Notes under the pieces: model-generated
What the model was told of the DNA's origin: nothing
The model's input: only the letters and a program-made list of their open reading frames with translations
The model's database searches: none
NCBI GenBank assembly: GCA_025331125.1
Contig: JAOALB010000027.1
Coordinates: 186,001 to 250,000 of the forward strand
Length of the DNA: 64,000 nt
Source of the DNA: Mycogone perniciosa
Taxonomy: Eukaryota > Ascomycota > Sordariomycetes > Hypocreales > Hypocreaceae
Reading direction: 5' to 3'
Translations under genes and position numbers: made by a program
Shown: positions 54,799 through 64,000 of the stretch, one piece after another
Layout: every line of letters starts with the position of its first letter
Position numbering within the stretch: position 1 is the first letter of the stretch

Positions 54799-57700
54799 AT
54801 GGCCACTACTAAGGAAGTAAAGCCGGATAACGATGGAGCGATCTCGCTGCCTGTCCGCACAAACAGCTCCGGGTCTGCTCCGCCCCCGGGACAATCGCTA
54901 ACGGGGAAACAAGAACACTGTGAGTTTATTTCGCTTTTGACTGGCCTACTATTTCTGCTAGATTCAACTCGAACTAACTAGCTAACCAATGACTGTAAAT
55001 AGACCTGAAAAGGGAACTCATGTCCGAACAGGTCAAGTGGGAAGTCAGCGAGCTTAACTCTCCCACAGCCTTACAACGATTCGGCGCGCCTTTCAAGTCA
55101 GACCACGGCGAAGTTTCTCCGCAAGAATCCGAGCTTCCCATTCTGAGATACATCTTTGTCCACCATGTCCGGCATTTCCCTTTTTTGGATAAGGCGAGGG
55201 AGAAGGAGTTTTGGCAGGACAAGCTACAAGTTGTACGTTGTTGCGCAACCCACTGTGGGCAATTGGAATCATCTAACCCACAACATGCAGTTTCTCGAAT
55301 CATTCGCCCTGAAGCAAATTTCGTCTTCTGAAGATCGCCTTGAGGAAACGAAACGCAGAAAGCTGGCCATCAAGGCCAAGAAGCTGGTTGAATTGATGAT
55401 GGTCTCGGGAATCGGCACTTCGTCAGGGTTTGAGGAGCGCATCAAGTTCTCCGAAATCGAAATTGTGGACAGCAGTGCTATTGATCGGGGTGTTATGAAC
55501 ACTCTTCCAGAGGGCAATTATATCAATGGATGGGACGTCAACGTTGCCGGTGTCCGAGTCACATCGGCCAAGCGGAATATTAGACACCACAAACACGCCG
55601 AGTTTATTCTGCGAATAAAGAGAAAGGGTGAATTAGAACACTTCGTTGGTCGGAGATACGGCGATTTCAGCAAGCTACACAAAGGGCTACGAACTGAACT
55701 TCCGGGCAGGGTCTTGCCTGCGTTGCCGAAGAAGAACAAGTCAGATACGAGAGCAAGTGGTTTCTTCCCATCATTTGTTGGAGGAGGCAATGATTCCGAT
55801 GCCTCCTCAGTTTCCTCCGTATCAACCCGGGTAACAGGGCTCTCACAAAATAGAAATAGTGTCGGCTCAATGCTCTCTCCCTCAGGTAAGGAAGAACAAC
55901 CCTTTTGTCTCGAGGTTGGAATGTCCTTGCTAACTGATGGAATAGGCCACAGAGGCCCAGCTTCCATAAGATCATCGAGATCCAATCGGTCTCGAAATGT
56001 ATCTCCATCTATCAATGGCCGGTTGAGCCCAGGGAATGCAAAGGAAGAGGTTTGTTTCAAGTGCTCGCAGTGCCCAGCAAAATCGAGAACTAAAATCGTG
56101 TACAGACTTTTATCCTGTGGCGTGAAAACCAACGAGTTTCGCTACGGGCCTTCCTGCGATCTCTCCTACACAACCCCCAAATAGCCAACACCAAGGCCAT
56201 GCAAGAATTTCTGAGCGGCGATCCTATCACTCCAACGGATGACGATGTGGAAGACATCATGAGACGCAAGGCAGTTGATGAGAAGCGCATGGAGGAGCAG
56301 AAGGAATTTTACGAGATTGCTAGAAGACGAGCTGCCGAGCTCGACGAGTATATGGAACAGTAAGCAACCTCTGACCTGGCATTGCTGGCGTACTTTTGCT
56401 AACCAGAATCAGGTTCCGACGAGATATCGTGGAGCGCAACGGACTCACATTGCTCTTCAAAGAGATCAAGGAAAAGGAAACTATCCAGGACCTCAGTCTT
56501 CAATATCGAAAATTCGCTGAGTGGCTCCGGATCGAAATTGCCGCTGTCATCTACCATCTTTTCCTGGCCGAGGACAACTCTGCCGACATGTTTTCGCAGG
56601 CAAAGCGCATTCACTCCCTTATCCCATACACAGTCGTCAAAAACGTCATCCGAATTGCGAACCCCGCAGCTGTCATGTCCGGCATCCTCGATATCTTCCT
56701 CGCTCAACCTTTCGGAACTCGGTCACTGATGCAACGTATGTTTTCGCTGGCACTAAATGACGGCATCAGAAGCTTTCAGAGATCAATCGATGCCCTGGAT
56801 GTCAAGATAGGCGACCCCGTCTTCACCGAGAAGTTGAAGAAGTATACGCATGCTGAGGAAGATATCAAGAACGCCATCCGCCACGAAGCCGAGGATCGGG
56901 GTGATGACCTGATTGTGGTGATATTGACTTCTGGGCTAATAGAGCCTGAGTTGACGGACGAGCAGGTCCAGCGTCTGTACATCGCCTATGCTGCATTTAA
57001 TAACGCTGTGGAAAACATTGACGAGGAGCTTAAACAGGGGGCACAACTCTTTTCATATCTCAAGCAACTGCTCAAGCTTTGCACACGGCACCGCGATAAG
57101 AGCATGATGCTACAGCTAATTGAGGAGCCTGTTACGCTACAACTGCTGCGGGACTTGTTTACCATTTTCTATGAACCTCTTGTGAGGGTGTATAAGTCAG
57201 CAAATGTTTACAACAGCGTCACCGACTTTGCCGTCTTTATTGATGACATGATCCAGGTAAGCCAGCAACCGGCTGAAAATGAGTCAAGGGAAGAAATTGG
57301 GAGAGAGAAAGGGCTAACAATGAGGATAAATAGGTCGTCGAAAAATGTAGAGAAGAGGATGCGTCTGCAGATCCTAACCAGACAGTGCAGGCATTCATCG
57401 ACTTGTGTGCGAGACATGAGCACAACTTTTACAAGTTTGTGCATGAGGTCCATACACACGATAACGGACTTTTTACTCAGCTCATGGGGTGGATTGAGGG
57501 CATCCTCGAATTCCTCCGTAAGGGTCCCAAGAATGGGACGTTGAATGTCAACGCGCTGTTTGAGGGCTGCGTCAGCAGTGGGACACTGGACAAGGAGAAG
57601 GCGATTGAAGAAATTAACGCATTGATCGCATGGCAGGAGGCTAGAAAGAAGTGGCATAGCGATAAGACACAACAGAAGATGGCGGCAGAGGGACAGCCTG

Positions 57701-57981
57701 GGGTTGGCATGATGCCAGCGGGGATGAATTTCAGCTCGGCCGATTTTGGCCTGAACGGACAAGACTTGGAGGACCTGACATACGACGATGGCTCCGAGTC
57801 TGAAACTGAAGCCGCAAAGGAGGATGAATTGGATCCCATAGAAGCTGAGCGGCGGAGACGGATGAAGAGACAGGACCGTCTGCGCCGATCAGCAGGAGAG
57901 CCGGTGAAGCCTCCGATCTCAGAAGTTCATAAGCTAACGGAGAACTTCTTGGTCATGCTACGAGAGGTTTTGGCAGACTAG
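54799..57981 (+). CDS. PX-domain protein with PXB and DUF3818 regions (Lec1/YPR097W-like)
   Basis: Predicted 931-residue phosphoinositide/lipid-binding protein. Exons: 54799-54919, 55003-55232, 55291-55885, 55946-56049, 56106-56359, 56413-57256, 57334-57981. Order: an N-terminal PX-associated (PXB) helical domain (LKRELMSEQVKWEVSELN onwards); a PX domain at about residues 190-275 with RRYGDFSKLHKGL and the PxLPxK-type LPALPKK; a Ser-rich linker; then a long C-terminal DUF3818 region (FRRDIVERNGLTLLFKEIKE, PYTVVKNVIRIANPAAVMSG). The family includes yeast YPR097W/Lec1, which binds phosphoinositides and affects sterol and lipid distribution. Intron 3 (60 nt) is in frame without a stop. The 56050-56105 intron has a weak GTTTGT donor, so the residues TFILWREN at its exit are the least certain part. 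Confidence 0.9.
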
Positions 57982-59354
57982 ACGAAAAGGTGGATGTCAT
58001 CAAGGGGTGGACACATCCCACAGAGCATCGTGTTTTTATTGCTGTTGAGGACCTTAGAACAGTTTTGTTTGGGTTCATAGGACCCGGATACAGATAGATA
58101 CGATAAATGAGGACTATACCCGGACTCCAATAGGATGAGTATGTTGTGTCGCCTCAAAGTTAGGAGCCACCTGCTCCAGGCTACAAGACAAAAACCCCGT
58201 CCGCACTCAAGATATCTCTGATTAAAGAGACTCCTTTCCCACAATGTAAAAGCATCCTCAAACAGAATCAAGCCCAAGCGCCGATCATCCATTGCCTAGA
58301 TTTTATACAACATCCATGAGTCCGATGAAGGAACAAAGGCCAATCGCGACGACTACACAACTCGATGACTTGAAAGAAGAGTGCAAAGCTCAAGCAGAGA
58401 GGGACTAAATAAATAAAAGCATAGGCCGAGTACCCTTAAAGGGAAGAGCAATCCCAAATTACGTGCTAGGACCAAAAAGACAGATAAAAAGCAGCTGCCT
58501 GGTGATTCTAGACGATAATTTGGGATTACACTTCCCTTTAAGGTACTGAGCTGGTGCTTTGAGGCTTCCTACTTGGTCCCTTTTTTCTTGGTTGTTGCAT
58601 TCATAATTATCAAAGGTTATGTAGTCGTTGCGCTGAGCTTCCATCCCCATCATTGATTCGTTATTTTGCATTTTATATCTCGTTGCTGTCTACGTTGATG
58701 CAGTTCAGTGAGTGATGGATCTCTCATCTTCATCACCCAGGGCGGAACGGACAGCTATCACTACCTCTGCAAGTAACCACATATTAGGGTATCTATGTCT
58801 TGCGGTCCTTGTTTTACTGTCAATCGTTTGGGAAGCAAGTAACAGGTAGTAAGATAGTAGTTTGAGACCAACACCCTAATAACATTTCACTAATAGTCCT
58901 AATATGCTTCAGGGAAATTGATATATAAATAGAGAACATACAGATACATAAAAATAAGTCAAAACTGTATTTAACTAGCTAGAGTGTAGTATTTATGCCA
59001 CTATAGGATTTTACCGACTTTCTATTATCCTGTAGCTGTTGGGGGTTAAAGATAGGTAAACCCCCCGGTGCAAATCAGCATGAGAAAAATATGTGCTTCG
59101 CAGTATGTACGGAATAAGCTTGGTAAAAAACTCGGGATGTAGCCCAGGGTTAGGGTTACAGGCTTGGGGGGAATCTCCCAGTCATGTGGCTCATACTAAT
59201 GGCTAGGCTCTGATTGGCCAACATCAACCGAGGAACCGAACTATGCCGTCCCGAAAACGTGACATTGAATTCAAACCTTCAATTCGATTAGCAGTCTATT
59301 TGAGCCATCGCTGCCACGATTTTCTGCGGATGCAGCAGTAATCACAACTCCTTC
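57982..59354. other. Spacer with hairpin element; SDH1 promoter
   Basis: A 1.37 kb stretch with no gene. It contains the inverted repeat at 58430-58546 and a very AT-rich tract at 58850-59000. The SDH1-proximal part probably holds its promoter. Confidence 0.55.
58430..58546. repeat. 117-bp inverted repeat, MITE- or hairpin-like
   Basis: Left arm 58430-58461 and right arm 58516-58546 are reverse complements at 29 of 32 positions (two mismatches, one gap), starting GTACCCTTAAAGGGAA on the left. The 54-nt spacer extends the stem imperfectly by about 8 more bases. The arms are bordered by TA on both sides, as a TA target duplication would be. No coding capacity. Confidence 0.75.
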
Positions 59355-61644
59355 ATGATGGCGTCTTCTATGGCATTGAGAAAAATAGCCTCTGGCTCTT
59401 CGGTACGTAATGTCCTCTCTGTTCGGCTTGTTTGCGCTGCGCGCTGCTGTATTGACACGACGTAGTTTTCGCGGCTAGCGAGGAGTCAGTTCAGGTCCTT
59501 TTCGTCCACTCGGCCAGCTGGTGAGTGCCCCCATTGCGTCTTCTAGCCACGTCTCAAGGGAGCGAGTGTGTGCTGATATTGCGTGGGATGCAGCCCGAGT
59601 GATCGCAAATGGCCCACTGAGGGCAAAAGAGGCGTCACCCTACGTGAGCAGCAAGTATCCCGTCATTGTACGTACGAACCCGAATTTCTCTCACGATGCG
59701 AATCTCGATTGACTGTTGCGACAGGACCATGAGTACGATGCCATTGTCGTCGGTGCTGGTGGTGCGGGTCTCCGTGCTGCCTTTGGTCTGGCCGAGGCTG
59801 GTTTCAACACAGCGTGTATATCGAAGCTGTTCCCTACCCGAAGTCACACTGTCGCCGCCCAGGGTGGTATCAACGCCGCTCTGGGAAACATGCATGAGGA
59901 TGACTGGAGATGGCACATGTACGATACTGTCAAGGGCTCCGACTGGCTGGGTGACCAGGACGCTATCCACTACATGACCCGAGAGGCCCCGGCTTCCATC
60001 ATTGAGCTGGAGCACTACGGCTGCCCTTTCTCCCGAACTGAGGATGGCAAGATGTGAGTTGCAATACGGGCATCTTATTTCCCATTTCCATTTGCCCCCA
60101 CTTACTAACCCATTCATTCAGCTACCAGCGAGCTTTCGGTGGTCAGTCACAGAAGTACGGCAAGGGTGGTCAGGCCTACCGATGCTGCGCTGCCGCTGAC
60201 CGAACTGGACACGCCCTCCTGCACACTCTCTATGGCCAGTCTCTGCGACACAACACCAATTACTTCATCGAGTACTTCGCTCTAGACCTGATCATGCAGG
60301 ATGGTGAGTGCCGCGGTGTCCTCGCCTACAACCAGGAGGACGGAACGCTGCATCGATTCCTGGCCAACAACACTGTCCTGGCTACTGGTGGATACGGACG
60401 AGCCTACTTCAGCTGTACGTCCGCGCACACTTGCACGGGCGACGGTATGGCTATGGTGGCTCGTGCCGGTCTTCCCAACCAGGACCTGGAGTTCGTCCAG
60501 TTCCACCCTACTGGTATCTACGGTGCCGGCTGCCTGATTACCGAGGGTGCCCGTGGTGAGGGTGGTTACCTCTTGAATTCAGAGGGTGAGCGATTCATGG
60601 AGCGATACGCCCCGACTGCTAAGGATCTCGCCTCTCGAGACGTCGTCTCCCGATCCATGACAATGGAAATTCGGGAAGGCCGTGGTGTTGGTGCTGAGAA
60701 GGACCACATCTACCTGCAACTGAGCCACCTGCCCGCCGAGATCCTGGCTGAACGACTCCCTGGTATTTCTGAAACTGCTGGTATCTTTGCTGGTGTCGAC
60801 GTCCGAAAGCAGCCCATCCCTGTGCTGCCTACTGTCCACTACAACATGGGTGGTATCCCTACTCGTTACACTGGTGAGGTTATTACCATCGACGAGAGTG
60901 GTAACGACAAGGTTGTTCCCGGCCTGTTTGCTTGCGGCGAGGCTGCTTGCGTGTCTGTCCATGGTGCTAACCGACTGGGTGCCAACTCTCTGTTGGATCT
61001 TGTTGTCTTCGGCCGTGCTGTTTCGCACACTATCCGTGACAACTTCAACCCCGGCGAGAAGCTAAAGCCTATTGCGGCTGACGCTGGCGCTGATCATATC
61101 GAGGTCCTGGACAAGGTCCGAAACGCTGACGGCCCCAAGAGCACCGCTGAGATCCGTCTGGCTATGCAGAAAGCTATGCAGACGGAGGTCAGCGTGTTCC
61201 GAACCCAGGAGAGCTTGGACGAGGGTGTCCGCAAGATGACCGAGATTGACGGCACGTTCACCGATGTTGGTATCAAGGACCGCAGCATGATCTGGAACTC
61301 AGACCTTGTCGAGACGCTTGAGCTGAGGAATCTGCTGACCTGCGCGTAAGTTTGCCCTCCACATTTCTCCATGTTTGGAGATTGTTTTCCCCACTCGTGA
61401 TATGACTAACAATTGGGCCTGCAGTGTTCAAACCGCCACTGCCGCTGCCACACGAAAGGAGTCTCGTGGTGCGCATGCCCGCGAGGACTACCCTGACCGA
61501 GACGATGAGAACTGGATGAAGCACACGCTCAGCTTCCAGAAACAGCCCCACGGCGAGGTGGAGCTGAAATACCGCGGCGTCATCTCCACCACTCTGGATG
61601 AGGCGGAATGCAAGCCTGTGCCCCCCTTCAAGCGTGTATACTAA
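59355..61644 (+). CDS. SDH1: Succinate dehydrogenase flavoprotein subunit, mitochondrial
   Basis: Predicted 649-residue SdhA, the FAD-carrying catalytic subunit of complex II, oxidising succinate to fumarate in the TCA cycle. Exons: 59355-59402, 59466-59520, 59594-59667, 59725-60053, 60122-61345, 61425-61644. The first three tiny exons rebuild a mitochondrial presequence (MASSMALRKIASGSS, then FSRLARSQFRSFSSTRPAA) ending at SSKYPVIDHEYD. The FAD-binding DAIVVGAGGAGLRAAF and the flavinylation site RSHTVAAQGGIN (covalent His) are intact, as are HGANRLGANSLLDLVVFG and the C-terminal RAHAREDYPDRDDENWMKHTLS. All five junctions keep frame. There are two ATGs at 59355 and 59358, and either may serve. 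Confidence 0.97.
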
Positions 61645-62208
61645 GCTAGCCATGGGCCAAAGGTGAATAGATGTATATTACGTTTGAGATTCTAGCAAAA
61701 GTTTGAGGCGGCGAAAATGTTTGTAGCGTCTCCTTTGTGGACAAGGACATGGTCAAGATACCCGGGCATTATCAATGGACTTCTCGAACCTCCACCTCAC
61801 GCAGCCCTCTTGCCACCGATGTCTTCTAACTCATCCGATGACAGCGATGTCACTGGGATGAAGCTCTTTCGCGAGTTTGACCACATGCCTGAAGACAACT
61901 CAATATATGCTCATCTGCCAAAGGGGTATGGCGAGAGTTAGCTGGGCGGCTTTCTAGGTAGCTGTAGAGATCGTCTTTGATGCGAGTAACACGGCTCCTC
62001 TTTTTGGAGACGTCGTCTGGAGAGTCCTGTCCGTCGTCGAGGATGTTGGCGAAAGCTTGGGATTACTCTATCGGTGCGGCATCGCCGTTGCCGGGATGTC
62101 AAAGCTGTTTACAAGAGATGGGTGTTTGTGTTTACTTCGCTAAAGAGTTGACTAAAAAGTCGATAGGGGGAAAGGTGCCTTCATATACTCGTTGTCGTTT
62201 TCCCACAC
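61645..62208. other. SDH1 3' flank
   Basis: A 564-bp convergent spacer between SDH1 and the minus-strand remnants. A 75-codon plus frame at 61717-61941 has no recognisable content. Confidence 0.5.
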
Positions 62209-62792
62209 TTACAGCGTGGACAAATCTAAACCGTCCTCAGAGTACCACTCTTCCTCGTCGTCAAATGTCATGTTCCTCGGATCAGTGTCATTGCCCCACT
62301 CCTGAATGAGCACCTTGTCTGCCCCAGTGTCCTCCATCCGGTCCTTATCCCACAACACATAACCCCATATTTTTAGGTTGTCGTCCACACAGTCACCAAA
62401 TATGTTGCTATATGTCCCCTTCCATATCATGGCCCAGCCCAAAGGTGGTCGTAGATCATTCTCATCCGACTCGCCGTCTCCGTTAAAAGGAAGAGGGTCT
62501 CGTCTGGCCTGTTTCTCGTCTCGGTCGGTTGGAAACTCCATGCGCCGGTCCCATTGCGCTCTCATATCGAGCGCACCGCACCATAGAAAACAGCTTGCTG
62601 GCCACGAGAGTTCTTCTTGCATTACCGATAAAAGACTTGTTTGGTCCTTGGGGACAAACATGATAGTATGCATCAGTCTCAGACCCCGAGAAATAGTCCC
62701 CTCGCGAATAGTATCTCGAGCCCCTGGAACATCGACGTATGCTTAGTTTCGCAGCTCTTCGGCCCATACACGTATAATATTGGAAACTCACA
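62209..62792 (-). CDS. Hypothetical acidic ORF, possibly part of the chitinase relic
   Basis: A minus-strand frame (at least 62723-62209) reads ARDTIREGTISRGLRLMH and on to a Trp/Asp-rich tail ending EEEWYSEDGLDLSTL. A well-formed intron (62791-62724, GTGAGT donor, CTAAG branch, TTCCAG acceptor) would add the upstream bases PWAERGLTHNW in another frame from the chitinase-like exon. A first ATG inside the exon gives a 154-residue protein. I do not recognise the family. It may be the rest of a decayed gene joined by a frameshift, or a small independent gene. Confidence 0.35.
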
Positions 62793-62836
62793 ATTATGCG
62801 TTAGGCCACGCTCCGCCCATGGTGGAATGGATTGGC

Positions 62837-63285
62837 CTATTTATAAATCTTTATGGCGGTGCCAAGTTGACTGGCCAGGGCGTCAAGCGTGTAGATAGGG
62901 ACACAACGACCCTCGATGCTTTCGGGAATATCATCAAGACTATCGTACTTCTTATCACAATAGTCGAATAGCCCGTCGAGACCGTCGGTGTCTTCTGCAG
63001 CTTCCCCATCAACGTCATACAGATCGGGCCAGTTTCTATCTAGATCGATAGCCCAGTCCGAAGTGCCACCAAAGTTGAGGTCCTACCGCTGATGTTAGAG
63101 ATAGAATTGGAATTGGAATTGGTCAATGAACCTACCTTGTACTTGGCAATTCTGCGTTCTTTAACCTCGTCTCCCATATACGCAACCCATTCTGACCCTT
63201 TTGGGGAATCTGTTAGTTCCCCCTCTGCTTGGGATTCAGGTCCCACGAAGGTATATGCCGGACCCTTGCACTTGGGATCCGTCAT
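62837..63285 (-). pseudogene. Truncated fragment of a fungal GH18 chitinase-like (killer-toxin-type) gene
   Basis: Exons 63285-63136 and 63082-62837 (53-nt intron) encode 131 residues ending at TAG. The stretch WVAYMGDEVKERRIAKYKDL then NFGGTSDWAIDLD is, from memory of the family, the segment just after the catalytic barrel in large subgroup-C chitinases. CVPIYTLDALASQLGTAIK fits the following region. The GH18 barrel with its DxxDxDxE site is absent: upstream is an 8-bp microsatellite and low-complexity DNA. The open frame also continues upstream of the ATG (CASNSYSLK), as if the 5' part were lost. A relic is the simplest reading; a short novel gene is possible. Confidence 0.45.
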
Positions 63286-63362
63286 CTTCAGAGAATAGCT
63301 ATTACTGGCACATGCTAGCTCTGCACGTGTTGCGATGATGAGTAGGGAAGTGTCAGATTGTG

Positions 63363-63434
63363 TAGTTGTGTAGTTGTGTAGTTGTGTAGTTGTGTAGTTG
63401 TGTAGTTGTGTAGTTGTGTAGTTGTGTAGTTGTG
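63363..63434. repeat. Microsatellite, 9 copies of TAGTTGTG
   Basis: Nine perfect 8-bp units in a row. Confidence 0.95.
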
Positions 63435-63846
63435 TGGTTTGGAAGGCTCTGGTAGCAGTAGTAGCATACACAAGCCTAGGTAGTTTGAGGTAGTAATAAT
63501 ACCGAGTATACGAAGTACTCGTTTCAGTTTTCAAAATCACTCAGCGGGTGAGTCATTGTCCCCACTTCTCTGTTTCAAAGAAGAAAAATATTTTATTCAT
63601 CATGGCCTTGAATGATGGTTGAATTGTTGCCTGTTGACCCAACAGTGCAAACAGTCCAGTGTGTTTGTTTGGGGAGATCGGCTCGTACCGATCGGAGATT
63701 GCCTTAGTACTAATACTACTACCTAGTCAGTACTAGAAAAAAATACTAGCACGGAGTACTATCTATTCTTAGAACATCTTGCCGGCTCGATGGCTTCGCT
63801 CGATTTCTCTTGTTCACACAAGAACTTCGATCAACTTCTTTCTCTC

Positions 63847-63894
63847 CTTCTTTCTAAACTTCTTTCTGAACTTCTTTCTGAACTTCTTTCTCGT
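63847..63894. repeat. 12-bp tandem repeat CTTCTTTCTGAA, 4 copies
   Basis: Two exact inner units flanked by two variants (ending AAA and CGT). Confidence 0.9.
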
Positions 63895-64000
63895 CCTGTA
63901 CTGAGTTTCCTGAAGCTGCCTGCCCTGGTCCTCAGGAGGCCATGACACACGCAATTCAGCAAAACTGCTCGCTCGAGGACTTGCCCACCTTAGTTCGGTA

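Larger units (their letters stand above)
63286..64000. other. Right-edge low-complexity region
   Basis: No supported gene up to the window end. It contains two short tandem repeats and degenerate ACGAAGTAC/ACGGAGTAC copies at about 63510 and 63751. Confidence 0.5.

Noticed and set aside
1..64000. Excess of in-frame, stop-free introns (SNT2 two, YDJ1 one, ERJ5 one, PX gene one)
   Set aside because: Five among 47 introns is about what chance predicts for 50-80 nt introns (one third in frame, roughly 40% of those without a stop), so it is not an enrichment.

Overview
This 64 kb window is nuclear DNA of a filamentous ascomycete. Genes are dense on both strands and carry short introns of about 46-92 nt, with GTAAGT/GTACGT-type donors and CTAAC-like branch sites. 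The proteins are of Sordariomycete type. The recurring TACGGAGTAC motif and the overall gene character suggest Hypocreales, but that placement is inference. I rebuilt 22 multi- or single-exon protein gene models with 47 mRNA introns, plus one tRNA gene. Splice sites were chosen by reading-frame phase and family continuity, not by transcript data.

Layout from left to right: the 3' part of the chromatin reader SNT2 (+); an ENV7/STK16-type kinase (+); vacuolar alpha-mannosidase AMS1 (-); mitochondrial MutS homologue MSH1 (+); ribosomal stalk protein RPP0 (-) divergent from TRM82 (+); the farnesylated DnaJ YDJ1 (-); a CLIP-170/Bik1 microtubule plus-end protein (-); a conserved membrane-anchored helical protein (-) divergent from NOP14 (+); an initiator tRNA-Met gene (+); the ER J-protein ERJ5 (+); a four-pass membrane protein (-); an intron-rich fungal Hsp70-like ATPase (-) divergent from an AT-hook coiled-coil protein (+); a G-patch protein (-); an SR-rich single-pass membrane protein (+); a 952-residue Ser/Pro-rich protein (-); a 4.1 kb gene-poor stretch; CGR1 (+); a coiled-coil membrane protein (+); a PX/PXB-domain protein (+); SDH1 (+); and, at the right end, a decayed chitinase-like fragment (-).

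The genes are mostly housekeeping: ribosome biogenesis and translation (NOP14, CGR1, RPP0, TRM82, tRNA-iMet), protein folding (YDJ1, ERJ5, Hsp70-like), mitochondria (MSH1, SDH1), and vacuole or membrane traffic (AMS1, ENV7, PX protein). There is no biosynthetic cluster and no intact transposon.

The most unusual object is the initiator tRNA-Met gene at 31504-31630. A perfect 72-nt initiator tRNA is interrupted in its variable loop, not at the canonical 37/38 site, by a 55-nt insert. The insert has every hallmark of an mRNA-type intron (GTAAGC donor, ACTAAC branch site, CATAG acceptor) and also contains its own Pol III B-box match. Other notable signals are at least 21 copies of TACGGAGTA/TACTCCGTA, all outside coding exons, and a 117-bp hairpin/MITE-like inverted repeat at 58430-58546.
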